This document shows, in pieces, positions 1-8,510 of a stretch of 64,000 nt of DNA. The notes below the pieces were generated by a model. The model was not told where the DNA came from, searched no databases, and saw only the letters and a list, made by a program, of their open reading frames with translations. The stretch's first letter is position 1. Each line of letters begins with the position of its first letter. The DNA comes from Chryseobacterium sp. CH25 (GTDB lineage: Bacteria > Bacteroidota > Bacteroidia > Flavobacteriales > Weeksellaceae), in the NCBI RefSeq assembly GCF_004119455.1, contig NZ_NRQT01000004.1, forward strand, positions 248,001 through 312,000, given 5' to 3'. A program made the translations under genes and the position numbers.

Positions 1-441
1 CTTAAGGTGTAATCCTATAATTTTATCAGTTCCATAATTTTTTGAAAAACTGAATATTAAAGATTTTGACGACTTGTAATTATAATTAATATTATTGAGG
101 AAAAGTGTATCTTTTCCTTTAACACTGGCGTGCAAAGAAGGTGTGATATCTCTTTTGTCTGTTGGTATTCCTTCAGTTTTAAAAAGATTGTTAAGCTGGA
201 CTATAAGTTGCTTTATCTGTGAATCTGTGATGTTTTTCTTTATATCATCTGCAAATAAATTTTTAAAATCCTCAGATTTGCTCTCCTGAATCAATTTAAT
301 TGCTTTATTAGTAGTGATTAGCATTTTATCTTCAGAAAGGATTTCATTTTTATAATCTTCAATGTTTTTTTGAGCCTGTAAATGGTGAATTGATAATGTA
401 ACTAAAAATAGGAGTAATGAAAATTTTCTTAAAGTAATCAT
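1..441 (-). CDS. Secreted protein of unknown function (3' end outside window)
   Basis: An open frame starts with ATG at 439-441 on the minus strand and runs off the left edge of the window, giving at least 147 residues. Residues 1-23 form a clear signal peptide (MITLRKFSLLLFLVTLSI, then HHLQAQ with a likely cleavage after AQ). The visible part after that is polar and charged, with no domain I recognise. It lies 38 bp downstream of the patatin-like gene on the same strand and could be co-transcribed with it. The C-terminus is missing, so no function can be assigned. Confidence 0.6.
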   Translation of the reverse strand, partial: MITLRKFSLLLFLVTLSIHHLQAQKNIEDYKNEILSEDKMLITTNKAIKLIQESKSEDFKNLFADDIKKNITDSQIKQLIVQLNNLFKTEGIPTDKRDITPSLHASVKGKDTLFLNNINYNYKSSKSLIFSFSKNYGTDKIIGLHLK

Positions 442-479
442 TAGTGTTATACTTTTTTTGCTAAAATACTTAAAAATCC

Positions 480-2071
480 TTATCCCACCGTAGGTGTGTC
501 CTCTTCCTTTAGTATTTTTTTCTCCTTCATGGTAAGCATCATACGTTCATATTTGTACTTCTCCCAATCAAATTGGTTAAGGAAGTCAAGTGCTGCTTGA
601 AAACCTCTGTTGAAAAGATCTTCTTTCTCTTCCTTTTTCATAAAGAAATTAAGCCAGCTGCTGTTTCCACAGTTAACAGTCTGTATACTGTAAAGACGAT
701 AAAAACTATGTTTGGTAAGAAAAACTTTGTCATTGAACCCCTGTAAAGTACTGATGATATTTCCTGCATAGCTGAAGGGGGTTTTGAGAATCTCCTCACT
801 GGTTTTTCCCTTTTCAGAAAGAAGATCAGAATCGCTTGTTAACTGTACAGCAAAAAGAGGCATTCTCGGATAAAAAACTTCATCTGCGTGAAACAGATCA
901 ATAGGAAAATTGGAAATACTGCCACCATCAATGAAAACTCCAACAGGGTTGATGTTTTCCTTTTTGGTATTCAGCCAAAACTTCCAGGCATATTTCACTG
1001 AATCTTCATCTCTGTTAATTCTTTTCTGAAAAGGTTCAAAGAAAAATGGGACAGACATGGAAGCTCTTACAAATTCTGCCGGGCTGATGTGTTTCAGTTC
1101 CTCTTCAGACCAGTATAAATTAGCCATAGTAGGCAGTTCCACCTTTATTTTAGCATTGATATCTGTAGTAATCACAACATATTCAGACCGGAGAAGATAA
1201 AATGGGTTGTTTTTATAATAATCATTATTCACAGTGCTGTCATAGAAAATCTTATACCTTGTCTGATCGATATGTTCCAGATTTTTAGCCCTGATTTTCT
1301 CAATATTGGCCAAAGTGAGGTTGTAATATTCCTGTCCGTTTCCATAACGATAGTTGAGGTTAAGATCCCGCTCCTTTTGTATAAATTTCTCATTGAGATT
1401 GGCTACTGTTTTAATTCCAAAATTATCCAGAGCTGTTTTCATTGTATTCAGAAAAACATTTCCCGGATTAAGGCCGCTGTTTTCTTTTCTGAAATTGTTG
1501 TAGAGTTTTTTATGCATAAAAACAGGATAACTGCGGGAATCAAGGGAATTAGAAACATCAGTTTAGCATTCAGAATACTTCCTGAAGGAGCTGCAAAAGG
1601 AATACTTATGAGAATAATGAACAGAATGGCTGCAATAACAGCATTGATTTTAAAGAAATTCTTATTGTTCAACATTCCATGTAGGGTTGTCTTTACATAC
1701 GTTTTCCCATCCATAAAATCTGCAAAATTCCAGCTGAACAAAATGTCTTTAATAAGTTCACTTTTCGGTTCTTCTTTTGTTTTACAAGCTGCAATAAGCA
1801 TAGTATTAATGGCCCCGGCACTGGTTCCTGCCACTTTCAGGAAGCGGATTCCGAAGATTTCCAATCCATAAAGATAACCTACCAAAGCACTTCCCCAAAC
1901 ACCGCCGCCTTCCTGTACAAATTCTATATACTGATTGCCTTGCGCATCCAAAAGATCAGAAAATTCTTTAGCAGAAATATTCTCATGCAAAGCAATAAGC
2001 TTATCTTTAGACGCTTGTGAAAGAGAATCATCTTTCAGAACTGTATTTAGGTTTTCAGTTTTCATTGTCAC
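480..2071 (-). pseudogene. Patatin-like phospholipase, frameshifted as read
   Basis: Two overlapping minus-strand frames make up one patatin-like lipid acyl hydrolase. The first (1448-2071) carries the glycine-rich oxyanion loop GGGVWGSALVG (residues 55-65) and the nucleophile elbow GTSAG (serine 84). The second (480-1517) carries the catalytic aspartate motif DGGSISNFP. Adding one A to the six-base A run at 1506-1511 joins them into 530 residues. Between nucleophile and aspartate there are two hydrophobic stretches (about residues 137-156 and 165-181) that look like a transmembrane hairpin, unusual for the family and suggesting a membrane-anchored enzyme. The break is probably a missing base rather than decay, since both halves are well conserved. 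Confidence 0.8.
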
Positions 2072-2228
2072 TGGTTTTTTGTCATTGTGAACCGTAGGTG
2101 AAGCAATCTCTAAATTACTATTTATTCATAAACCAAAAGATTATTTTAGATTAAATATTGATAGTGTACTTAGATGTATTGCAACGACAAAAAATCAGAA
2201 ACTTTCATAAGAATATTATGAGATTAAT

Positions 2229-2294
2229 TTCTCGCAGATTTCACAGATTAAGCAGATTTTCATCATCTGTGTAATTTGTGAAATCTGTGGGAAA
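2229..2294. repeat. Imperfect palindromic repeat (cgcagatttcacagatt type)
   Basis: The left arm (ctcgcagatttcacagatt) and the right arm (gtaatttgtgaaatctgtgg) are inverted imperfect copies around a short loop. A similar palindrome is at 42003-42063, and a half copy recurs near 42280 and 42515, so this is a dispersed intergenic family. It sits downstream of corA and upstream of the patatin-like gene. Confidence 0.6.
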
Positions 2295-2314
2295 TAAAAT
2301 TAAGTAGTATCAGA

Positions 2315-3214
2315 TTACCACTGTCTGCGCCTTACATAGATAAACGTGCTGATTACAACCAATGCCATACCGCCTATTGTAAAGTAATAGCCATATTTAT
2401 GATGAAGTTCAGGCATATTATCAAAGTTCATCCCATACACTCCGGCAATAAAAGTGATCGGTAAGAAATACACAGAATAAATAGCCAAAACTTTCATCAC
2501 CTGATTGGCTTTCTGATCAGAAAGAGCAAGGAACATCGAAATAAGGTTGGTAATCTGGGTATTCAGATGGTCAAAATCGGCTACTACGTCCTTATGTTTA
2601 TCCTTTAAATCCACAATTTCGGAGTCCTGTAGATTCAATAATTTAAACTTATCGATGGCATCTGTGGAAATAACCAAAACTCTTGAATTCAACCCGGATT
2701 TTCTTTTCAGTTTGTAGAGTCTTCTGATTTGGCTGGTATGGTTGGTATTTTTAAGAAAAATCTCGTTTTCAATATTGTCCATAGTTTCCAGCAAGCTCAC
2801 CGATTCATCATCAAAGCTTTTCATAATCAATATGGCGATCATTAAAGCTATTTTCTGGGGAGTTACTTCTTCCTGGGTAAGGGAAAGTTTTTTCTTTGTC
2901 TCGGAAATACTTCTGGTTTTCATTCTGTGGATGGTGATAATGGTTTTATCCAGAATGAAAATTGCAATCTTTGTACTGATATCGCTGATGGTATTCAGGT
3001 TTTTTCTTTCCAGTTCTGTACTTTCACGGAGAAGAAAGAATTTTACATTCCCGTCTTCTTCATATTTTGGAAGGTGATTGGGATCTATGGTGTCTTCCAG
3101 AAGAAGATTATTAATTTCGTATCGTTCATGAAGAAATTTCAGGTCTTCTGCAGTAGGAGCCTCTACATCTACCCATTCGCAGTGGGTGCTTCTGTATATC
3201 GTATCAATTGGCAT
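2315..3214 (-). CDS. corA: CorA-family magnesium/cobalt transport protein
   Basis: A protein of 299 residues with the layout of CorA: a long cytoplasmic N-terminal domain rich in charged helices, then two C-terminal membrane helices with the signature YGMNF at the end of the first (VYGMNFDNMPEL, about residue 262), and a basic tail ending RRRQW. CorA pentamers admit Mg2+ (also Co2+ and Ni2+) across the inner membrane. The length matches the family. The gene is divergent from the fabH-like gene with 74 bp between start codons. The identification rests on the GMN motif and topology; the preferred metal cannot be told from sequence. Confidence 0.9.
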   Translation of the reverse strand: MPIDTIYRSTHCEWVDVEAPTAEDLKFLHERYEINNLLLEDTIDPNHLPKYEEDGNVKFFLLRESTELERKNLNTISDISTKIAIFILDKTIITIHRMKTRSISETKKKLSLTQEEVTPQKIALMIAILIMKSFDDESVSLLETMDNIENEIFLKNTNHTSQIRRLYKLKRKSGLNSRVLVISTDAIDKFKLLNLQDSEIVDLKDKHKDVVADFDHLNTQITNLISMFLALSDQKANQVMKVLAIYSVYFLPITFIAGVYGMNFDNMPELHHKYGYYFTIGGMALVVISTFIYVRRRQW

Positions 3215-3261
3215 AAAGTAAAAATACTAATATTTTGAAAAACTATGTGTTAAATAAGTTT

Positions 3262-3269
3262 TATCTTTG
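3262..3269 (+). promoter_or_regulatory. Candidate -7 box (TATCTTTG) for the fabH-like gene
   Basis: TATCTTTG matches the Bacteroidota -7 consensus TAnnTTTG and lies 19 bp before the start codon of the fabH-like gene. A TTG at 3235-3237 could be the -33 element, but the 24-base spacing is slightly long. Confidence 0.45.
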
Positions 3270-3288
3270 CCAAAATTATTAAAACTAT

Positions 3289-4310
3289 ATGATTAAAAGT
3301 ACAATAAAAGGTGTGGGATTTTATGTTCCAGATAACGTTGTTACAATGATGATTTAGCCAAACTAATGACTACCAATGATGAATGGATTACAGAAAGAAC
3401 AGGCATCAAGGAAAGAAGACACAGAAAAAACAGAAACGATTCTCAGGAAACTGCTGCATATTTAGGATTCAAGGCATCAGAAAAAGCTATTGAAAATGCA
3501 GGGTTAACCGCTAAAGATATTGACTATATTGTGTTTGCAACCCTTTCTCCGGATTACTATTTTCCGGGATGTGGAGTTTTACTTCAGGATATGCTTGGGT
3601 GTGATACCATAGGAGCACTAGATGTAAGAAACCAGTGTTCAGGATTTGTATATTCTATGAGTGTTGCTAATGCTTTCATTAAGTCTGGAACGTATAAGAA
3701 TATCTTGGTTGTAGGAGCAGAAGTTCATTCTTTCGGACTGGATTTTTCTGATGAAGGAAGAGGGGTTTCTGTTATTTTCGGAGATGGGGCAGGAGCGGTT
3801 GTACTTTCCGCAACAGAAGATGAAAATGCAGGAGATGTTTTAGCGGTAAATATGCATTCTGAAGGAAAATACGCAGATGAATTGTGTACACAGTTCCCAG
3901 GTTCTAAATTCGGATGGAGTGACAGAATGAGAAAAGAGCCGGAAAATGTAACGAACAAAGAAGTATATCCTATCATGAACGGAAACTTCGTGTTCAAGCA
4001 TGCAGTAACAAGATTCCCGGAAACGATGATGGAAGCTTTAAACAAAGCAGGAAAAACTGTAGAAGATCTTGATATGTTTATTCCTCACCAGGCTAATCTT
4101 AGAATTGCTCAGTTTGTTCAGCAGAAGTTCGGATTGCCGGATGAGAAGATCTTCAATAACATTCAGAAATACGGAAATACTACAGCAGCATCTATTCCAA
4201 TTGCTTTAAGTGAAGCCATTGAACAAGGAAAAATTAAAAGAGGAGATTTAGTACTTCTTTCAGCTTTCGGAAGCGGATTTACATGGGGAAGTGTTCTTTT
4301 TGAATATTAA
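3289..4310 (+). pseudogene. 3-oxoacyl-ACP synthase III family protein (FabH/KASIII-like), frameshifted as read
   Basis: The gene begins at ATG 3289 (MIKSTIKGVGFYVPDNVVT), but the frame closes at a TAG 21 codons later. Adding one A in acaatgat at 3343-3350 gives NDDLAKLMTTNDEW and joins the long downstream frame into 340 residues, the usual FabH length. The catalytic triad is complete in corrected numbering: Cys117 in NQCSGF, His267 in PHQANL and Asn297 in YGNTTA. KASIII enzymes condense an acyl-CoA with malonyl-ACP to start fatty-acid synthesis; related proteins make other 3-oxoacyl products. A single gene without fab neighbours leaves the exact substrate open. An internal ATG at 3366 would lose part of the substrate-binding fold. 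Confidence 0.85.
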
Positions 4311-4430
4311 TGATTTAAAAATTTGAATGTTTTCAACATCCATTAACAGAACAATTGAAAACGTAATCATTCCCTTCCTTCGGAGAAGTGTCAAAAATTC
4401 TTTGGGTGGTACTCATCCAATAAAAACATA

Positions 4431-4460
4431 AAAAAACCGCAGAACATTCTGCGGTTTTTT
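4431..4460. terminator. Bidirectional terminator between fabH-like and thioredoxin-like genes
   Basis: The arms aaaaaaccgcaga and tctgcggtttttt form a stem with a short loop, with a T run on both strands. It separates two convergent genes. Confidence 0.85.
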
Positions 4461-4482
4461 ATTTTATATTTCTGCCTGTATA

Positions 4483-5643
4483 TTAAAGACTTTTCAGTAA
4501 TTTCTCAGTATCAGAAAAGTCCTGTCCTTCACTTTTTGCCAGTTCAATGGCTTTTTCAGCCCACATTTTTGCGTTCTTTTTATCTCCGATCTTATTGTAA
4601 AGATTAGCCAGTGTATCCGTAGTTGCAAAGCTTTCGCTCTTTTTTACAGACTCCTGAGACCATGCTACAGCCTTTTCTAGGGATGCTTTATTGCTTACAT
4701 TCTCAAAAAAGTTCCATGCTGCAGAATTTAATTCATTAGCACCTGCTTTAGTGTAGTCCTGGTATACCTCTAATGTCAGTTTTTCAAAAAGGGCAATATC
4801 TTTGTTTTTTAAAGCTTTGCCTGCTTTTAGTTTTTTTAATAATCTTTCTGCATTTTCTTTGCTTACCAGTTTCTGAGCTTCTGTAATAAAATATTGGTCA
4901 TTCCAGGTTTTAGTGTCAGCATTATACGCCTTTTTAGTGATCGTATTCATTTGGAAGCTCTGATTAAACCTGTCATATCTGTCATCAGGAAAAAGCTTTA
5001 CAATCTCTGCTTTTTTATCCTGAAAGATCTTATATAAAGGACTTTCTGTTGTTTGTATACCGGAAATAAGCAATTGTGCATCTTCCGCATCCATTGCAGG
5101 CTTCACCTGAAAATAACGGTTCAGTACTTTTTCGGCAAACTCCCCATCGTTATAAATAGTAAGTTCAGCAAGATTTTTTAAAAATGCAGGATCTTTTTCC
5201 CCTTTTTCAAATTGTTGCTTTAAAGAAGTCAGTCTTTTGCTTGGGTCATTAGCATCCATTGCAAACTGAATGAAGTCTTTTTCTTCAACATATCCCAATG
5301 TTCTGTGTATTGCTTCCCCATTTCCATCAATAAAAAGGTAAGTAGGGAAGGCTTTTACATTGTATTTTTTTGCTAGTTCAATTCCTTCTCCTTTTTCCAT
5401 ATCAATTTTAGCATTGATAAAATGAGAATTATAATAATCACCCACATTTTTAAGAGGGAAAATATTTTTAACCATCAGTTTACATGGTCCGCACCAGGAT
5501 GCATAAGCGTCTACAAAGATCAGTTTGTTTTCTTTTTTAGCTTTGGCAAGAATAGAGGCAAAGTTGCCATCTTCAAATTTAATGCCCTGTGCCCATGCAA
5601 GTGCACCTATAAATAGAGTGGAAAGGATCACTATCTTTTTCAT
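4483..5643 (-). CDS. Periplasmic thioredoxin-fold protein with C-terminal helical domain
   Basis: 386 residues from ATG 5643, chosen because it starts directly with a signal peptide (MKKIVILSTLFIGALAWAQG); an upstream in-frame ATG at 5700 would add a non-signal stretch. The N-terminal 130 residues are a thioredoxin fold with the active-site motif ASWCGPCKLM (Cys51 and Cys54) and the cis-proline segment KAFPTY. The remaining 250 residues are alpha-helical and lysine-rich, with a TPR-like end (NLYNKIGDKKNAKMWAEKAI). Such proteins act as thiol oxidoreductases in the periplasm; the partner is unknown. No cytochrome maturation or disulfide genes lie nearby. Confidence 0.8.
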   Translation of the reverse strand: MKKIVILSTLFIGALAWAQGIKFEDGNFASILAKAKKENKLIFVDAYASWCGPCKLMVKNIFPLKNVGDYYNSHFINAKIDMEKGEGIELAKKYNVKAFPTYLFIDGNGEAIHRTLGYVEEKDFIQFAMDANDPSKRLTSLKQQFEKGEKDPAFLKNLAELTIYNDGEFAEKVLNRYFQVKPAMDAEDAQLLISGIQTTESPLYKIFQDKKAEIVKLFPDDRYDRFNQSFQMNTITKKAYNADTKTWNDQYFITEAQKLVSKENAERLLKKLKAGKALKNKDIALFEKLTLEVYQDYTKAGANELNSAAWNFFENVSNKASLEKAVAWSQESVKKSESFATTDTLANLYNKIGDKKNAKMWAEKAIELAKSEGQDFSDTEKLLKSL

Positions 5644-5864
5644 AAAAAACGTTTTGTTTCCTGCAAATGTAATAAATATGATGACATTTAAGTTATTCAC
5701 ATTGAAAATAATTATTGGAGAACTTTATTTTTAATACAGGTATAGGCTTATATGAAAGAAAAACATCCATTGTTTTAGACTTATTATTAAAATTAATGTA
5801 AATGGTTGTTTTAGTTAAATGATTAAATTTCAATAGAATATTTTAATAAAAAGCAAAATATTAC

Positions 5865-5872
5865 TAATTTTG
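5865..5872 (+). promoter_or_regulatory. Candidate -7 box (TAATTTTG) for the TPR/AraC regulator
   Basis: TAATTTTG matches TAnnTTTG and lies 66 bp before the start at 5939. No convincing TTG is found at the right distance upstream, so support is moderate. The interval 5644-5938 is otherwise AT-rich, with no other signal seen. Confidence 0.35.
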
Positions 5873-5938
5873 TAAAAAAACAAAAAGACACCCGTGAGAA
5901 AATGATGAATTATTATAAGAATAATAATTTGTTTTTTT

Positions 5939-7734
5939 ATGTCTAATAATCTATTGAAACTTTTGTTCTTGCTGGTAACAGCAATCTCCATATCTGCCCA
6001 GAAAAAAACGATTTCGATCAAGCGTGCGAAAGGGTTTCCGCTATAACAGCTTATAAAGATTTACCTAAAGCGATTAATACTGCCGATTCACTGTATTTGG
6101 CTGCCCATGAGCCATTAGATAAAGTAAAAAGTCTGATGATCTCTTCAGATCTGTATCATCATGGCGGAGATATTAAAAAAGCACTGTGCTATAGCGAAAA
6201 TGCCCATTCATTAATTGAACAGACGGATGATAAAGAATGGATGGCCCGTGTATGTAAATTATTATCGAAACAGTATAGACAGGTAGGGTTATACGAAAGA
6301 GCTAAAAAATATATTGCTAAAGGCCTGGGAGCTTCCAGACAAATTTCCGATTTCCAGAAAAGCAATGAAGCTGAAGGAATACTGAATCAGGAAATGGCTT
6401 TCTATGAAATGGAGGTAGGCAATTATGCAAACGCTATACAATACATTGAATTTTCCCTGAAAAATTTTGAAAAAATAAACACCCAAAATGAAAACAGAAC
6501 TCAGGCTATTTCATATCAATTGTTGGGAGATGTTTATTTTAAACTTAATGATTATGCCGTTTCTGAAGATTATTACAGAAAAGCTGAAAATTTGCTGAAA
6601 GCAGGAAGTTGTACACTTGGACTGGTCTATAATGGGCTTGGGGGAATCCGTATAAAGCAGAAGAACTGGAAAGATGCAGAAGTATACCTTAAAAAAGCTG
6701 AGAAAATTGCTGATACTTCCCGAAGTCTGAAACTTAAGAAAGCTGTTTACTCCAATATCAATGATTACTATGAAGGAATAGGAGATAATCTTAAAGCATC
6801 CTTATATGCTGTAAAATATGTGAAAGCCTATGATAGTATTGCTATCCGTAATCAGGGATTTTCAGGAAAAGCTAAAGATACAGTAACTAAAACCAATAAA
6901 GGAAGTGGGCAAATGAATGTGGCTAAAAATGCAGCTATTATTATATTGTTTGTTTCGCTGGTTGGTATCATTATCTTTTTCAGAACGAGGCAGAAAAAAC
7001 AATTTACAAGACTGAGAAGTATTATAAGAACCCAAATGAGTGTAGCAAACAGCTATAAGGGATCTTTGCTGAGACAACCTGTAAATTCTGAATTTTCAAA
7101 TATATCTGTAGAAGAAATAGATGAGAAAGATTCTGAAGCAGACCGAAAGAGAAATGATTCCTTAATGACTTCTGAAACTGAAACCAAACTTCTTGAACTT
7201 CTTGATGAGTTTGAAAAAGGAGATCTTTATAACAATAAAGGAATGTCTCTTTCATTTTTAGCAGGAGAGCTGAATACCAATACCAAATATCTTTCTTACG
7301 TTATCAATCAGCATAAAAGTTCAGACTTTAAAACTTATGTTAATAGGTTAAGAATTAATTATATTGTAGATAAACTTATCAATGATGAGAAGTACAGACA
7401 ATACAAGATCAGTATTCTTGCCGATGAATGTGGCTTTTCTTCACACAGTAAATTTGCTGCAGTATTCAAAGCAGTTACAGACTTCTCACCATCAGCCTAT
7501 ATTAAACATCTTGATACTGAAAGTCAGTTAGATAAAGATGTTCATTTCGCGAAAATAGTTAAAGATAAATACCATTCTGTATTCTGTCTTACTATTTTCA
7601 TGAAAATGGATAACCTATTGTTTTTTGGACAACTACTCCTGGTATATCTTTGCGGCAGTGTTACGGGAATGACTACAATCATATTACATCTCATCTATTT
7701 TATTTTCGAAGGCATTATCCTTTTTCTGAAATAG
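5939..7734 (+). pseudogene. TPR-repeat membrane regulator with AraC-type DNA-binding domain, frameshifted as read
   Basis: The start at 5939 gives a signal-like N-terminus (MSNNLLKLLFLLVTAISISAQ) and then stops early. One extra A in the seven-base A run at 6002-6008 gives QKKNDFDQACERVSA and joins the long frame, about 598 residues in all. It contains several TPR helices (about residues 50-310), one membrane helix (AAIIILFVSLVGIIIFF) and a C-terminal AraC/HTH_18 domain (ILADECGFSSHSKFAAVFKA). This layout is common in Chryseobacterium and suggests a membrane-bound transcription regulator. The last 60 residues after SPSAYIKHLDT are hydrophobic and atypical and overlap a promoter-like site, so the true stop is probably near 7550 after a further missing base. 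Confidence 0.7.
7625..7652 (+). promoter_or_regulatory. Near-perfect flavobacterial promoter (TTG-N17-TATCTTTG)
   Basis: TTG at 7625-7627, then 17 bases, then TATCTTTG at 7645-7652 matches the flavobacterial promoter consensus TTG-N17-23-TAnnTTTG exactly. No open reading frame starts downstream; instead there is a region with long-range pairing and a terminator. Confidence 0.6.
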
Positions 7735-7899
7735 AATATATTCCCTGCAACAATTTAAACCATGAAACTTTAGATATGGAACACGTGTATATTTTGTTTT
7801 CATAAAATAGCCACTGTTCCTCTTTTGATCTATAAAAAGTATATTCTGATTAGAATATGATTATACAATATAATCGGGGTTGATTGCCCGGTTTTTTTT
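7659..7899 (+). ncRNA. Candidate structured small RNA, possibly 6S-like
   Basis: This stretch begins just after a consensus promoter and ends at a hairpin followed by eight T, with no convincing gene between. It can fold into a long rod: AATCATATT at 7677-7685 pairs perfectly with AATATGATT at 7854-7862, and inside this CTATTTTAT at 7696-7704 pairs with ATAAAATAG at 7802-7810. A transcript of roughly 240 nt with nested long-range pairing recalls 6S RNA, which mimics an open promoter and binds RNA polymerase; a flavobacterial 6S class is known. That identity is inference from length and shape only. Confidence 0.4.
7872..7899 (+). terminator. Rho-independent terminator of the candidate small RNA
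   Basis: AATCGGG and CCCGGTT form a seven-pair stem (one T-G pair) around a short loop, followed by an uninterrupted T run at 7892-7899. Confidence 0.65.
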
Positions 7900-7918
7900 C
7901 AGTCAAGTTTTTTTAAGT

Positions 7919-7947
7919 GCAAATCCACAGATATTCTGTGGATTTGC
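7919..7947. terminator. Strong hairpin between convergent units
   Basis: GCAAATCCACAGA and TCTGTGGATTTGC form a perfect 13-pair stem with loop TAT, followed on the plus strand by gattttattt. It sits five bases from the stop of the small lipoprotein gene and likely ends transcription in this convergent region. Confidence 0.6.
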
Positions 7948-7951
7948 GATT

Positions 7952-8161
7952 TTATTTAGTTTTGACACTGTCGGTTTTTACTTTTGAGGTATCCGGAGTT
8001 ACCGTTGATGACTCAGAATTAGCCACAGCAGAATCACCCATTTTATTGAGTAAAGAGTCTTTGTTGTGAGCATCTTTAAATTCCTCTCTTTTTTCTTTAT
8101 TTTGAGCACAGCTTCCAAGGAAAAGAAGTCCAAGAACTGCTCCAATCCATAGTTTTTTCAT
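7952..8161 (-). CDS. Small lipoprotein of unknown function
   Basis: 69 residues beginning MKKLWIGAVLGLLFLGSCAQ, a signal peptide with lipobox LGSC, so cysteine 18 should be lipidated. The mature part is short, hydrophilic and low in complexity (many K, E, S, T). No domain is recognised. The start follows a reasonable upstream region and no longer frame exists. Short lipoproteins of this kind are common in Chryseobacterium and usually have no known role. Confidence 0.7.
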   Translation of the reverse strand: MKKLWIGAVLGLLFLGSCAQNKEKREEFKDAHNKDSLLNKMGDSAVANSESSTVTPDTSKVKTDSVKTK

Positions 8162-8212
8162 AATAATACCCTTTTATGATTGGTGTTACTCAAATATAAT
8201 GATTTTATGGTA

Positions 8213-8240
8213 GATAAAAGATAAAAGATAAAAGATAAAA
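8213..8240. repeat. Tandem heptamer repeat (gataaaa)x4
   Basis: Four perfect copies of gataaaa lie just upstream of the lipoprotein gene start region. Confidence 0.8.
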
Positions 8241-8309
8241 GATCTTTTCGTTAAACAACTATAGCTGTTACCATAGCCATTATCCATATGGATATCAACA
8301 TCAATAGGG

Positions 8310-8364
8310 GCGGGCTTTACGGCCAAATTAAAGTTACCCTAGTTCAATGGCTTTAGCCAAAACC
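8310..8364. repeat. Dispersed intergenic repeat, copy 1 (gggcttt / tggctttagcca)
   Basis: A gggcttt...ggcc segment followed about 35 bases later by aatggctttagccaaaa. The same arrangement recurs at 17078-17138. The segment tggctttagcca is itself a near-palindrome. No coding frame is seen in the 348 bp between the lipoprotein gene and pruA, which holds this repeat, two heptamer arrays and the pruA terminator. Confidence 0.5.
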
Positions 8365-8373
8365 TAAAATCTC

Positions 8374-8408
8374 GAATCCCGAATCCCGAATCCCGAATCC
8401 CGAATCCC
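8374..8408. repeat. Tandem heptamer repeat (gaatccc)x5
   Basis: Five perfect head-to-tail copies of gaatccc lie downstream of pruA in non-coding sequence. Such arrays change copy number by slippage. Confidence 0.85.
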
Positions 8409-8426
8409 ATACCTCGTAACACTCCA

Positions 8427-8458
8427 CAAAAAAGCCCCGAAACCGAAATTCCGAGGCT
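8427..8458 (-). terminator. Terminator of pruA
   Basis: On the minus strand AGCCTCGG pairs with TCGGGGCT (two wobble pairs) and is followed by TTTTTT. It lies about 50 bp after the pruA stop. Confidence 0.6.
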
Positions 8459-8510
8459 ATATTGAAAGAACAGGCAACAATTACTCATCACCTATTACTC
8501 ATTACTTATA

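Noticed and set aside
1272..1871. Plus-strand open frame of 199 codons over the patatin-like gene
   Set aside because: It is antisense to conserved patatin motifs and has no domain or start signal.
3289..3366. Programmed frameshifting in the broken genes
   Set aside because: There is no slippery heptamer with a downstream pseudoknot, and unrelated housekeeping genes are affected in the same way.
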